Below are positions 36,424 through 46,442 of a stretch of DNA of 64,000 nt, piece after piece. Every line of letters begins with the position of its first letter. Position 1 is the first letter of the stretch. The stretch lies in the NCBI RefSeq assembly GCF_002076895.1, contig NZ_CP020465.1, forward strand, positions 4,340,001 through 4,404,000, given 5' to 3'. The DNA comes from Cognaticolwellia beringensis (GTDB taxonomy: Bacteria; Pseudomonadota; Gammaproteobacteria; Enterobacterales; Alteromonadaceae). Position numbers and translations under genes: made by a program. Under the pieces are notes generated by a model that was not told the origin of the DNA, did not search any database, and saw nothing but the letters and a program-made list of their open reading frames with translations.

Positions 36424-38469
36424 TTAAATTGAATACTTGACGTTAAATGATACGTAATCTCGATCTTCCATTTGGTTAGTAGTACCTACGCCACCAAAGA
36501 AACTGTTGAAGCTCAAATCAGCAGACCAACGGCTTTGGTAGTCAAAACCTAAACCTAGTGATACTGACTTTCTATCTTCAACAAACAAGAATAATGGATC
36601 CGGTGTTATGCCGTTAACATCATGTGAAAACACAATTTTTGGTGAAACGTTTATACCAGCAAATACATTGTTATAATCTAGTTTACCAACAAAGCGATAA
36701 CCCCATGCAAACGCACTAGGAAATGGGTTTGTTTCAACACCGTCTTGCAGGGCCATTTCTAGGCCTTCTTTACCCGCAACACCACCATTTCTAGCAGTAC
36801 CAGGGCCATTTAAACGTAAAACATCTTCATCTGGCATGTCCTGAATATCGATAGCGCCCACTTCAAGTAAGGTCACAAATTGGCTTGCACCTAATGTTGG
36901 CCCCCAAAGATGCGTTAACGTCATTTGTGCTTGTAGTGTGTCAGATAAAATATAACCATTTGCACGAGTACCACCCGCAAAAACTGGCATTTGTGAAATA
37001 CCATCTAGCTCATCACGGCCTAAGTCATTCGCTAACTGTTGTGGCATAGCAGCAAATAGCAATTCAACATCATCTATTTGTAATGGTTCGTCTTGACGGA
37101 AGGTTACTTCACCGGCTACAGAGGTTGTACCTATAGCGGTATTAAAGCTCAAAGCATAAAGCTTAATGTCTTCAATATAATCAAGTTCAACGCGAGAGAA
37201 CGCTTTTAAATCTGTGTAATTGTCATGCGTAATTTCAGTTGAAACTAACATACCAACATCATGCGCTAAGGCTGCTCCGGTAAAGTCAGCTGTGATACCA
37301 GAAAATACAGGACGACGACTATGGTAATTCATATGATACAAGCTAATTTCAGTATCATTTAAAGCCGGTAAATACCAAGAAAGTCGTAAACCATATTGGC
37401 CACCGTCTTCTGGATCATTCTCGGCTCCAGCTTCACGTAATGTTAACTTAGTTGGAAAACCACCAACATAGGCCCCACCAGCATTAGCTATCGGTACATT
37501 ACCATTTAAAATTTGTGCTCTTAAGCCATTTAAATTAGTAATCACGGAATCAAGATCCATATCTGGATTACTAGCAAAATTTAATTGTACATTGTTAAAA
37601 TGACCGCCGTCGCCAGCAAAATCATTGGTTGAGAAGTAACTACCTGGGGCAGGTAAAACTGTTTTTTCCCAGCTATATTGATAAAACATTTCAACGTTAA
37701 AGGTTTCTGTTACCCCTAAAGATGCCCAAACAGCGCCAAAAGGAATAAAGGCTTCTTTTAATTCAGCACCAGGCGCTTTCAAGCGTGCAATATCTACCGG
37801 GTTAAGTTCACTGATACCGTGGGATATTAACGTACTTTCACCCCAACTGATCACCTGTTGACCAACACGAACAGAAAAAGGCATTTCACCAAGATCAAAA
37901 TCACCGTATACAAAAGCATCTAGCAAACGTACATCACGACACACTTGGTCACGTGCTTCATCGTCTCGACAAGGATCATTAACTTCGCCAGAGCTTGGAT
38001 TAGTCCATGCTCTATCGCCGTCCATCATTTCAAAATCGTAAAAATACATTGCACGGCCAAAAAAACCTAAGTTTTCATAACGCACGTCGAGATCATGTGA
38101 GCCTTTGATTAGTTTTGAAAAACTGTCACCTGAATTATAATTTAGATTACCGTTATCACCATTGGTTGAATAACCACCGGCGCCATCCCATACTGTAGAT
38201 GCACTTGGATTAGCATTTAGAATTGGATGGTATTGGCTAAAATCAAAGCCATTGTTAACGTTATTAGATTTACCAACGTTATCATTCCAGTTTCGGTCTT
38301 CTACGCGCCAGCTTGTACCTGCTGAAAATGTAGAATCAAAACTGATATCGAAGTTGCCTAACTGAAAGTTTTTTGCCTGAACATTAGCGCTTGCTAGTGT
38401 TATTAAAGCGGCAGCAATACTCAGCGCTAATGGTTTTTTTTGTAAAACGTTGCGAAGGTTTTGTTTCAT
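36424..38469 (-). CDS. DUF1302 outer-membrane protein
   Basis: A 681-residue exported protein with a signal peptide (cleavage near SANVQA-KNF). The mature part is rich in alternating aromatic/polar beta strands, for example FGRAMYFYDFEMMDGDR, RVGQQVISWGESTLISHGIS, YGLRLSWYLPALNDTEISLY and a C-terminal DYVSFNVKYSI, as expected of an outer-membrane barrel. GQQVISWGES and LNPVDIARLKAPGAE are DUF1302 hallmarks. It is first in the four-gene cluster and only about 20 bases from DUF1329. It probably forms the outer-membrane component of the same transport system; the cargo is unknown. Confidence 0.9.
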   Translation of the reverse strand: MKQNLRNVLQKKPLALSIAAALITLASANVQAKNFQLGNFDISFDSTFSAGTSWRVEDRNWNDNVGKSNNVNNGFDFSQYHPILNANPSASTVWDGAGGYSTNGDNGNLNYNSGDSFSKLIKGSHDLDVRYENLGFFGRAMYFYDFEMMDGDRAWTNPSSGEVNDPCRDDEARDQVCRDVRLLDAFVYGDFDLGEMPFSVRVGQQVISWGESTLISHGISELNPVDIARLKAPGAELKEAFIPFGAVWASLGVTETFNVEMFYQYSWEKTVLPAPGSYFSTNDFAGDGGHFNNVQLNFASNPDMDLDSVITNLNGLRAQILNGNVPIANAGGAYVGGFPTKLTLREAGAENDPEDGGQYGLRLSWYLPALNDTEISLYHMNYHSRRPVFSGITADFTGAALAHDVGMLVSTEITHDNYTDLKAFSRVELDYIEDIKLYALSFNTAIGTTSVAGEVTFRQDEPLQIDDVELLFAAMPQQLANDLGRDELDGISQMPVFAGGTRANGYILSDTLQAQMTLTHLWGPTLGASQFVTLLEVGAIDIQDMPDEDVLRLNGPGTARNGGVAGKEGLEMALQDGVETNPFPSAFAWGYRFVGKLDYNNVFAGINVSPKIVFSHDVNGITPDPLFLFVEDRKSVSLGLGFDYQSRWSADLSFNSFFGGVGTTNQMEDRDYVSFNVKYSI

Positions 38470-38777
38470 ATCTTATCTCCCCAGATGCGACTATGCATTT
38501 TTATTTTTATATGCCATTTACATGGTATGAAACAATAATTACATCATTTTGACCCAGTGGCAAGTGCTAAAACCTTTGTTAAAGCCCTTTATATTAAAGA
38601 CTTGAAACAAGTCATCTGACGAAAACAATAAGGCGTTTAAAACACTTGTTTTAAACGCCTTATCTTAATATGCTGCAATCATCAAATAGTGAACAGAAAT
38701 GGCAGCCGTCATACTATCAGCAATTAGCTTGCTATATCTTTAGATGGTCAGACCACTGTTTAAAGCAAAAACTCTAA
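38470..38777. other. Intergenic region between the DUF1302 gene and DUF2835
   Basis: 308 bases holding the promoter of the DUF1302 cluster and the DUF2835 terminator at 38628-38663; no further gene seen. Confidence 0.6.
38628..38663 (-). terminator. Terminator after the pepN-DUF2835 unit
   Basis: A perfect 16-bp stem ATAAGGCGTTTAAAAC / GTTTTAAACGCCTTAT with a 4-base loop; the minus-strand side runs into TTGTTTT. Confidence 0.88.
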
Positions 38778-38993
38778 TCAGGACAATTTATCTAAAGACA
38801 AAAACTTATTGTTTTGCGTTTGTAAACAAAAATGCCCTTTTATGCCGTTACCTGTTAAATATTTTCGTAAATGCATTGCAGGAAACTCTACTTTTACCCC
38901 CTGCTCTGACCTCACAATAATAGATTGAATTTTCCCCTGATAATAAGGGAGATATTCTTGGCTAGTAATATTCAAATTAAAATAGTACTTCAT
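38778..38993 (-). CDS. DUF2835 family protein
   Basis: A 71-residue protein with the DUF2835 pattern: YYFNLNITSQEYLPYYQG, VEFPAMHLRKYLTGNGIKG and FLSLDKL. It is a small beta-rich cytoplasmic protein of unknown function. It begins 8 bases after the pepN stop codon, so it is co-transcribed with pepN, an arrangement that repeats in related genomes. Confidence 0.88.
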   Translation of the reverse strand: MKYYFNLNITSQEYLPYYQGKIQSIIVRSEQGVKVEFPAMHLRKYLTGNGIKGHFCLQTQNNKFLSLDKLS

Positions 38994-39001
38994 ACTTTTA
39001 C

Positions 39002-41557
39002 CTACGGAGCTAACGCAGCATCAAGTTTTTCTTTTAAATCCTTAGAAAGCTTAACTTGCTTGGAAAATTGTTCAAGCTTGGCTTTGATCATTGTTTGCCT
39101 ATGCTTATCAAACGACTTAAATTGTATCAGCGGCGTAATTAAACGAGACGCCACTTGTGGGTTAATATCGTTTAGCTGAATTAATTGATCAATTAAAAAC
39201 TGATAACCACGACCACTAGCACAATGGAAATAACGTGGATTGTTAGTGGTAAATGCGCCCACCAGTGATCGAGCTCTATTAGGATTTTTTAAACTAAATA
39301 ATGGGTGTGCGATAAGCTGAGTTAAATTTTCATAGATGGACTCATCATTTACACTTGCTTGTATCGCAAACCATTTATCCATGACCAATGTTGTATCACG
39401 CCATTTCTGTTCAAAACCACTCATCATATCGCTAAAATTTTCATGACGATTTTTTGCTGCACAATTAAGCACGGCTAAGCTATCTGTCATATTATTTGAA
39501 TGCTGGAACTGTGTTGTCAGTAACGCTTGTTGATCACTGAGTGTGCTCAAATAAGATAAACAAATGTTTTTTAATGCTCGTTTGCCAATCGCAGTGCCAT
39601 CACTCGCATAATCAACTTGTACATTTTGTTGATACTGCTGCAAGAATAACTGTGCTAATTCATGGGCTAAACTTTGCTTAACGCTATCAATGGCGTCAAG
39701 TAAGGCAATAGGGTCAACTTCGACAATATTGTCAGCTAATTCACTAAAGTTCGGTAGTGTTAATTGCTCTGCTTTAAAAGCCGCAGATATATCGGCAGAT
39801 AATATTTCTCTAAAAGCCTGATATAGGTTTTCAGGTAAACTTAAGCTCGGTTGTTGCATTAACTGAGTGATATATCTTGTTAATAATTTTTGTCCAGCAT
39901 CCCAGCGACAAAACTCATCATTTGCGCGGGTCATAATACATTGTAAGTCTTGATCAGACTGCACAAACTGGGTTTTAACTGGCGCAGAAAAATCCGTCAA
40001 TAAGGCCAAAACAGGTTTCTGGCTATAGCCTTTAAAAGTCCATGTTTGTGCTTGCTCAGTCAATTGTAATAACGACGATTGAATTTGCTGATCGTCTAAC
40101 GATATTAATTCAACTCCAACAGGTATATGTAATGCAGGTTTTTCACCACTAGCTTGGCCTAAGGTTAATTTATATTCAGACGAGTTGGCATCGAAGCTTT
40201 CGCTGACATTTAATAGTGGTGTGCCTGCTTGTGTATACCAGTGTTTAAACTGACTAAGATCAACTCCAGATGCATCAGCCATGGCATTGATAAAGTCGTC
40301 GCAAGTCACTGCCATACCGTCAAAGCGTTTAAAATATAAATCTAAACCTTGTCGGAACTTCTCAACACCTAGCAAGGTATGGATCATACGAATAACTTCA
40401 GCACCTTTTTCATAAACCGTTAAGGTGTAAAAATTATTCATTTCAATTACTTTTTCAGGTCGTATAGGATGTGCCATTGGGCCAGCATCCTCGGCAAATT
40501 GCAGCGAACGTAATACCCGAACATTTTGAATACGAGTAACTGCAGCTGAATGCATATCCGCGCTAAATTGTTGATCTCTAAATACCGTTAAGCCTTCTTT
40601 TAAGCTCAGTTGAAACCAATCTCGGCAAGTAACCCGGTTACCGGTCCAGTTATGGAAGTATTCATGAGCAATAACCGCTTCAACATTAAAATAATCAGTA
40701 TCGGTTGCACTGGTTTCATCAGCTAAAACAAATTTACTATTAAAAACATTCAGACCTTTGTTTTCCATAGCACCCATATTGAAAAAATCGACGGCTACTA
40801 TCATGTAAATATCAAGATCGTATTCGAGACCGAAAGTATCTTCATCCCATTTCATCGAATGTTTTAACGATGCCATCGCATGATGTGCTTTATCAACATT
40901 GCCTTTATCTACAAATATTTCCAAGGCAACATCACGTCCAGAGCTAGTGTTATAACTATCCTTTAAGACATCAAAATCACCAGCAACTAAAGCGAATAAA
41001 TAACAAGGTTTTGGAAATGGGTCATGCCATTGCACAAAATGCTGACCATTAGCTAAATCGCCGGCAGCAATCTTGTTACCATTTGACAACAAATACGGGA
41101 ATTGTGCTTTATTGGCAATAACTTTAGTCGTAAATGTTGCCATAATATCTGGACGGTCAAGATAATAGCTAATACGTCTAAAACCTTCCGCTTCACATTG
41201 AGTGCAATAAGCATCGCCTGACTTAAACAAGCCTTCAAGCGCAGTATTTTCAACGGGATTAATTTCAGTAACAATTTCTAGGCTGAATTCGTCGCGATCG
41301 ATAACAATAGATAAATTGGTATCACTGACTTGGTAATCGTTACCTAATAGCTGCTGTTCATCAATTGAGACAGATAATAACGTTAAGTGCTCACCGTCCA
41401 AAATTAGTGGTTGATTATTTGCCGCCTTTCGAGTCATTTGCATGCGGTTAATAATACGAGTTTTATATTCATCAAGTTCAAATGTTAACTCAACGGTAGA
41501 AATTGAAAAATTTGCTTCGCTATAATCAGCTAAATAACGTGGGGTAAAATCACTCAT
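39002..41557 (-). CDS. pepN: Aminopeptidase N
   Basis: M1-family zinc aminopeptidase of the cytosol, 851 residues from the start chosen here. It has GAMENKGLNVFNSKF (exopeptidase motif), HEYFHNWTGNRVTCRDWFQL (HExxH with the distal Glu), and the bacterial PepN C-terminal superhelical domain (EANNMTDSLA-like NNMTDSLAVLNCAA, MSNPNR-like SLKNPNRARSLVGAF). The ATG at 41557 (MSDFTPRYLADY) has AAGGA six bases upstream and matches family length. The open frame extends to 41605, but that start abuts the nhaC terminator. Confidence 0.95.
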   Translation of the reverse strand: MSDFTPRYLADYSEANFSISTVELTFELDEYKTRIINRMQMTRKAANNQPLILDGEHLTLLSVSIDEQQLLGNDYQVSDTNLSIVIDRDEFSLEIVTEINPVENTALEGLFKSGDAYCTQCEAEGFRRISYYLDRPDIMATFTTKVIANKAQFPYLLSNGNKIAAGDLANGQHFVQWHDPFPKPCYLFALVAGDFDVLKDSYNTSSGRDVALEIFVDKGNVDKAHHAMASLKHSMKWDEDTFGLEYDLDIYMIVAVDFFNMGAMENKGLNVFNSKFVLADETSATDTDYFNVEAVIAHEYFHNWTGNRVTCRDWFQLSLKEGLTVFRDQQFSADMHSAAVTRIQNVRVLRSLQFAEDAGPMAHPIRPEKVIEMNNFYTLTVYEKGAEVIRMIHTLLGVEKFRQGLDLYFKRFDGMAVTCDDFINAMADASGVDLSQFKHWYTQAGTPLLNVSESFDANSSEYKLTLGQASGEKPALHIPVGVELISLDDQQIQSSLLQLTEQAQTWTFKGYSQKPVLALLTDFSAPVKTQFVQSDQDLQCIMTRANDEFCRWDAGQKLLTRYITQLMQQPSLSLPENLYQAFREILSADISAAFKAEQLTLPNFSELADNIVEVDPIALLDAIDSVKQSLAHELAQLFLQQYQQNVQVDYASDGTAIGKRALKNICLSYLSTLSDQQALLTTQFQHSNNMTDSLAVLNCAAKNRHENFSDMMSGFEQKWRDTTLVMDKWFAIQASVNDESIYENLTQLIAHPLFSLKNPNRARSLVGAFTTNNPRYFHCASGRGYQFLIDQLIQLNDINPQVASRLITPLIQFKSFDKHRQTMIKAKLEQFSKQVKLSKDLKEKLDAALAP

Positions 41558-41608
41558 GCGCATCCTTAAGTGTATTTGTTGGAAATTAATGTCTGCAACA
41601 GACATTAA

Positions 41609-41631
41609 AAAGCCTGTACTAAACAGGCTTT
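41609..41631 (-). terminator. Terminator after nhaC
   Basis: AAAGCCTGT / ACAGGCTTT with a 5-base loop; on the minus strand it continues into TTTTTAA. It lies 29 bases after the nhaC stop codon. Confidence 0.87.
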
Positions 41632-41659
41632 ATGAATATTTATTAATTTTTAAAGTTTT

Positions 41660-43117
41660 TTACTGTTTTGTCACTACTTTTTGAATCTTAAAGCCCATAT
41701 AACCATAAGCTACGGCTAAGATCGGGTTAATTAAGTTAAAAAAGCAATAAAATATATAATCATAAGAAGTTAATGCCATCGCACCAAACATAAATGCACC
41801 ACAAGTATTCCAAGGTATTAATGGCGAAGTAATAGTCCCTGAATCTTCTAGTGTTCGGCTTAATACGACTGGGTGTAAACCTCGATTTTTATACTCTTCC
41901 TTGTACATTCTACCAGGCATTACAATCGCCATATATTGGTCAGCCGTAATCAAGTTAGTCCCTATACAAGTAGCAACGGTGCTAGCAATTAAGCTGCCAG
42001 TTGACTTTGCTTTCGCTAAAATTGATTCAACAAACTTTTTCAGCATACCTAGATGCTCTAAAATGGCCCCAAAACTTAGCGCTGTGACTACTAGCCAGAT
42101 AGTATTTAGCATACCAGACATGCCACCTCGGCTTAATAACTGATCTATTTCAGTATTGCCAGTTTCAACGACTACACCGTCAAAGAATGCAGTCCAAACT
42201 ACCATAATAGTGGCTTTAGTTGAATCTACACCTTCTAGCGCCATTCCCATAATCAATTCTTGCTGGAAAATCAATGCCCAAATAGCCCCGATCACAGCAC
42301 CAATAGCAACTGCTGGAAAAGCTGGCATCTTTTTATAAGCCATGACTAACAATATCAATAACGGTATTAAGTTCAACGCTGATATGTTGTAGGTATTTTC
42401 CAACGTGCTGGTTAATGACACTATACTATCGGTGTTACCAATATCTCCTGACGAATGGTTAAAGCCAATAATAAGGAATAGTATCAATGCAATGGTAATT
42501 GACGGAACAGTGGTCCATAGCATGTATTTAATATGTTCAAATAATTCACTTCCTGCTACTGCTGGAGCTAAGTTAGTCGTTTCGGAAAGTGGTGAAAGTT
42601 TATCGCCAAAATACGCTCCTGAGATTACTGCGCCAGCAGTTACCGATGTCGACAATTCAAAACCACCTGCAATTCCGATAAAGGCTACACCGACGGTCGC
42701 TGCTGTAGTCCAAGAACTACCTATGCTCATTGCAACAACACCACACACTAGACAAGTAGCGGCATAAAACCAACTGGGATCAATGATTTTCAAACCATAA
42801 TAAACCATGGTAGGTACAGTACCTGACAACAACCAGGTTCCAATTAATGACCCTACTGCTAATAAAATCAGCACTGCGCCTAAAGAAATCGATATGCCAT
42901 GAATAATAGCCTTTTCCATAGCGCGCCATTTATAGCCGTTTTTTAGCCCTATCACCGCAGCGACACCAGTCGCTAAAAGTAATGCTATTTGATTAGGTCC
43001 TGATGATGAGCTATCACCAAAAAAAGTAACGCCAGCGATTAATAAACAAATAAGGACAACGATTGGAATTAAAGAATCCAACATAGAAGGTTGTCGCATT
43101 GATTGAGGATCAGACAT
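41660..43117 (-). CDS. nhaC: Na+/H+ antiporter, NhaC family
   Basis: A 485-residue polytopic inner-membrane protein with about 11-12 helices. NhaC signatures are VYYGLKIIDPSWFYAAT, SIGSSWTTAATVGVAFIGIA, ISGAYFGDKLSPLSETTNLA (charged transport residues Asp and Glu) and the C-terminal LVPWNTCGAF-like SPLIPWNTCGAFM. It exchanges external protons for internal sodium, fitting a marine organism. It is flanked by terminators, so monocistronic. Confidence 0.93.
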   Translation of the reverse strand: MSDPQSMRQPSMLDSLIPIVVLICLLIAGVTFFGDSSSSGPNQIALLLATGVAAVIGLKNGYKWRAMEKAIIHGISISLGAVLILLAVGSLIGTWLLSGTVPTMVYYGLKIIDPSWFYAATCLVCGVVAMSIGSSWTTAATVGVAFIGIAGGFELSTSVTAGAVISGAYFGDKLSPLSETTNLAPAVAGSELFEHIKYMLWTTVPSITIALILFLIIGFNHSSGDIGNTDSIVSLTSTLENTYNISALNLIPLLILLVMAYKKMPAFPAVAIGAVIGAIWALIFQQELIMGMALEGVDSTKATIMVVWTAFFDGVVVETGNTEIDQLLSRGGMSGMLNTIWLVVTALSFGAILEHLGMLKKFVESILAKAKSTGSLIASTVATCIGTNLITADQYMAIVMPGRMYKEEYKNRGLHPVVLSRTLEDSGTITSPLIPWNTCGAFMFGAMALTSYDYIFYCFFNLINPILAVAYGYMGFKIQKVVTKQ

Positions 43118-43309
43118 AGATAAATTTACACCTTATTATCTTAGTTATTATAGTGGTTAAATTATTTGTGTTAGTAAGATGCCGACTGTTCACAGAGAGT
43201 GCAAGTTTTTTCTGACAATTAGTTGTTAACTAGCCCTTTGTTTATAAGGATTTAAAGAATAATTATGCAGTTATTTCAGGTAAAAATTAACCATAGACTC
43301 TACTACTAA

Positions 43310-43332
43310 AAAGCCACCTAGTAGGTGGCTTT
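43310..43332 (-). terminator. Terminator after prc
   Basis: AAAGCCACCT / AGGTGGCTTT stem with a 3-base loop, followed on the minus strand by TTTAG; 22 bases after the prc stop codon. Confidence 0.88.
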
Positions 43333-43353
43333 ATTGTCGGGGCAGAAAAACAG

Positions 43354-45390
43354 TTATTTTTTCGCGACTTTACCCAATGACACTAAATCAAAAGTAATTT
43401 TTGCTGTTTCATCTAGAAATGGGTCTAGTGTTTCTAGATCTTCTGGTAAGTCATCTAAATCAGTAACTTTTTCTTTACCCATGCTGGTAAGTCGTTCGTT
43501 AGCACGCTTTAATTGCTTAGCTTTACGGCTTTCTCTTTTTTCTTTGCGTTTAGCTAAGTTTAGCGAAATAGTTTTATCATCTTTTTCTGCTTTATATTCT
43601 GCAATATCAGAAAGTAAGTAATTAAACTCTTGGTTTTGCGCTATGCGTGAACTATGCAATGAACTTAAGTAAGTTACATCTTGGCTGATGTCATTAAGTT
43701 GGTTATATCGTGCTTTCGGGATTTGGTCCCAAGGCAAAGCATTTTCTTCTTTACTTTCGCCCCAGTCAGCCGGGTCTATCGCCGACGGAAATTCAATATC
43801 AGGTAATACACCACGGTGTTGTGTACTACCACCATTAATACGATAAAACTTGGCAATGGTGAATTGAATGCTACCAAATGGATTCTCGTACAAATCATAC
43901 ACTCGGCCTAAGCCTCTATGCTGTTGCACAGTGCCTTTTCCGAACGTGTGTTCTCCAACAACAACGCCTCGTCCATAATCCTGAATAGCTGCTGAAAATA
44001 TTTCTGACGCTGAAGCACTGTAACGATCAACCATGACGGTTAACGGACCGTCATAAAAACTAATGCCGTCTTTATCACTGTTAACTTGTACACGATTCGC
44101 ACCATCACGCACTTGTACTACCGGCCCTTTATCGATAAATAGCCCGGTCAGTAAAGTTGCTTCTGTTAACGAACCACCGCCATTGCCACGAAGGTCAACA
44201 ATGATCCCAGAAACATTTTCGTCTTTAAGCTTAGCTATTTCGAGCTTAACATCACGTGATAAATGATTGTAAAAGCTAGGGATAGTGATGACACCAAGTT
44301 TTTTAGCGTTTTCATCACCCTCTTTTTCAAAATAAACTTCTGATTTTGCCGCACGATCTTCAAGTTTAATCGTGTCTCTGACAATAGAAACGACTTTAAT
44401 GCTACTATCATCTTCCGATTCTGCACCTAAAACTTGTAGTCTTACCTTTGTGCCCTTTGGACCTTTGATAAGTTCAACAACATCATCTAAACGCCAGCCA
44501 ATAACATCAACAAATTCTTTATCATCTTGCGAAACACCAACAATACGATCTTTAGGTTTTAATTCTTTTGACTTATCTGCCGGACCGCCTACCACAACAC
44601 TTTGAATAACGGTGTAATCTTCTTCTGCACGTAAAACCGCACCAATGCCTTCCAACGATAAATTCATTTCCATTTGAAAGCGTTCAGCATTTCGCGGTGA
44701 TAAATATGATGTATGTGGTTCAACAACGCGTGCAAAGCTGTTCATAACAACTTGGAATACATCTTCGCTTTCACTTTGTTTTAAACGTTTAATGGCATAA
44801 CGATAGCGTTTACCTAGAACTTCTTGGATTTTTTCCCACTCTTTGCCCGCTAACGTTAAGTTAAGCGCATCATATTTAACTTTTTTACGCCATAACTCGT
44901 TTAGCTCTTCAACAGAGTTGGCCCATGAAGCATCTTCACGATCAAAATTGTAGGTTTCATCAAGGTCAAAATTAAAAGGCTTTTCGCTAGTGAGTAAGCT
45001 TAATGCATATTCATAACGCTCTAATCTACGCTGTAAATTAAGGTTATATATTTGATAAGCGATATCGAGCTTGCCGCGCGAAATAACGGTATCAAACTCA
45101 TCACGGTATTGCTCAAATTGCTCAACATCGGAGGCTAAAAAGACGTTACGTGCGTAATCTAATTGCTTAATGTAACGGGCAAAAATTTGCTCTGATAATA
45201 TGTCGTCTATTTTTATTTGCTTGTAGTGTGCTCGCGTAAATTGTGCCGTAATGCGCTTTGTTGATGTAGCATGTTGGCTTTCAGGTACTAATATCGGTAA
45301 GCTTTCATTGTCTTTAATACTTTCAGCCAGGACTGAGATACTGGCAAGTGACAATGATACCGCAACAGCTATACGACAAAATTTATGCAT
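43354..45390 (-). CDS. prc: Tail-specific (carboxy-terminal processing) protease
   Basis: Periplasmic S41 protease; 678 residues (E. coli Prc 682). It has a signal peptide (ASISVLA-ES), an N-terminal helical domain, a PDZ domain (LEGIGAVLRAEEDYTVIQSV, GGPADKSKELKPKDRIVGVS) and a catalytic domain with the Ser-Lys dyad in DRYSASASEIFSAAIQDYGR and GEHTFGKGTVQQ. The C-terminal DUF3340 region is present. GGAG precedes the ATG. It follows proQ by 15 bases, the same proQ-prc order as in E. coli. Confidence 0.96.
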   Translation of the reverse strand: MHKFCRIAVAVSLSLASISVLAESIKDNESLPILVPESQHATSTKRITAQFTRAHYKQIKIDDILSEQIFARYIKQLDYARNVFLASDVEQFEQYRDEFDTVISRGKLDIAYQIYNLNLQRRLERYEYALSLLTSEKPFNFDLDETYNFDREDASWANSVEELNELWRKKVKYDALNLTLAGKEWEKIQEVLGKRYRYAIKRLKQSESEDVFQVVMNSFARVVEPHTSYLSPRNAERFQMEMNLSLEGIGAVLRAEEDYTVIQSVVVGGPADKSKELKPKDRIVGVSQDDKEFVDVIGWRLDDVVELIKGPKGTKVRLQVLGAESEDDSSIKVVSIVRDTIKLEDRAAKSEVYFEKEGDENAKKLGVITIPSFYNHLSRDVKLEIAKLKDENVSGIIVDLRGNGGGSLTEATLLTGLFIDKGPVVQVRDGANRVQVNSDKDGISFYDGPLTVMVDRYSASASEIFSAAIQDYGRGVVVGEHTFGKGTVQQHRGLGRVYDLYENPFGSIQFTIAKFYRINGGSTQHRGVLPDIEFPSAIDPADWGESKEENALPWDQIPKARYNQLNDISQDVTYLSSLHSSRIAQNQEFNYLLSDIAEYKAEKDDKTISLNLAKRKEKRESRKAKQLKRANERLTSMGKEKVTDLDDLPEDLETLDPFLDETAKITFDLVSLGKVAKK

Positions 45391-45405
45391 TCACATACTC
45401 CAAAT

Positions 45406-46134
45406 TTATTCTGTAAAAATATTTTTAACTTGAGTTTTAACAACCATACCTGAGTTTAATTGAACACTAACATCTTTACCGGAAACTTCTGTAATAACAG
45501 CATCCATCGACGATTGTCCTAACTGCACTTTGATATTTTTGCCAACAACAACATTACTCGTTTCAACAGGTTTAAGTTTAACGGCTGTTTTTTCAACAAC
45601 ACGTTTAGTTGACTTAACCGAATTAAACTTTTCTTTGCGGCTATTATCTGTAGAGTCTTTACTTACAGACTTAGTTCCCTTCGCGGCACTACCTTTATAA
45701 GGTTTTTTCGCTACTTTGTCTTTCGGCTTTTTGTTACCAAATTTTTCTTGGCTTTCTTTCAATGTTTTGCTGGCATAATCGGCTTGTTCTTGATCGATTT
45801 CAGCAGCATCATTTCCATCGATATCAACACGAAAAACACCCATTTTAATGGCTTTCAAGTAGCGCCAGCTACTTGTGTAATGTCTAAGGGCTTGACGTAA
45901 TCGAGTTTTGCTTACAGTTTCATCGCCAGTTAGCTTTTCAGCTAAATCTTGAAAAATACCAATTTTTAATGGTTTTGCAGCGCCTTCAATTGAGAAACAT
46001 GCTGGAAATTTTTCCGCCAAGTAGGCGATAATTTCTTTTGTGCTAATACGCTTAACTTCAGCATCAACACTTGGTGTTGCTTCAACTGCCGGCTCTGCTA
46101 CCACTTTTACTTCACTTTCTGTTTTAGTTTCCAT
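45406..46134 (-). CDS. proQ: RNA chaperone ProQ
   Basis: A 242-residue FinO/ProQ-family RNA-binding protein that stabilises small RNAs and mRNA 3' ends. After a 25-residue acidic extension, the ProQ domain runs from about 30 to 140 (IIAYLAEKFPACFSIEGAAK, PLKIGIFQDLAEKLTG, LRQALRHYTSSWRYLKAIK). A basic linker follows (about 145-195), then a C-terminal Tudor-like domain (GQSSMDAVITEVSGKDVSVQ, LNSGMVVKTQVKNIF). The N-terminal extension is longer than in E. coli. Co-transcribed with prc and probably with the two genes upstream. Confidence 0.95.
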   Translation of the reverse strand: METKTESEVKVVAEPAVEATPSVDAEVKRISTKEIIAYLAEKFPACFSIEGAAKPLKIGIFQDLAEKLTGDETVSKTRLRQALRHYTSSWRYLKAIKMGVFRVDIDGNDAAEIDQEQADYASKTLKESQEKFGNKKPKDKVAKKPYKGSAAKGTKSVSKDSTDNSRKEKFNSVKSTKRVVEKTAVKLKPVETSNVVVGKNIKVQLGQSSMDAVITEVSGKDVSVQLNSGMVVKTQVKNIFTE

Positions 46135-46154
46135 AAATACAACTTTTCAAAATT

Positions 46155-46442
46155 TTAGTTCTGCTCTGCTAGATATTGTTCACGATTTTCCAACAGATGT
46201 CGGCACCAATCATAAATATCTTCACTTTCGATTTCAGCTAAGGCTTCTTGCCCTATCCACGTATCCCACACCAAAGACAACAACTGCTCTAAAATCTCTG
46301 GTGCAATATCTTCTTCTGCTAAGTCATAAACGGTATGATAAATTTCGTTAATACGCTCAGCAACTTCTTCTTCATCACCATCCCAATCGCCTACAACAGC
46401 TTCTGAAACTAGATAGTCATGAATATCAATAAATTCTTTCAT
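46155..46442 (-). CDS. Small acidic protein of unknown function in the msrC-proQ operon
   Basis: A 95-residue, strongly acidic, helix-rich protein (FIDIHDYLVSEAVVGDWDGD, EEVAERINEIYHTVYDLAEE, IYDWCRHLLENREQYLAEQ). Its ATG overlaps the msrC stop codon in a TAATG junction, indicating translational coupling. I do not recognise the family. Its placement between msrC and proQ suggests an accessory or regulatory protein, but nothing in the sequence shows which. Confidence 0.82.
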   Translation of the reverse strand: MKEFIDIHDYLVSEAVVGDWDGDEEEVAERINEIYHTVYDLAEEDIAPEILEQLLSLVWDTWIGQEALAEIESEDIYDWCRHLLENREQYLAEQN

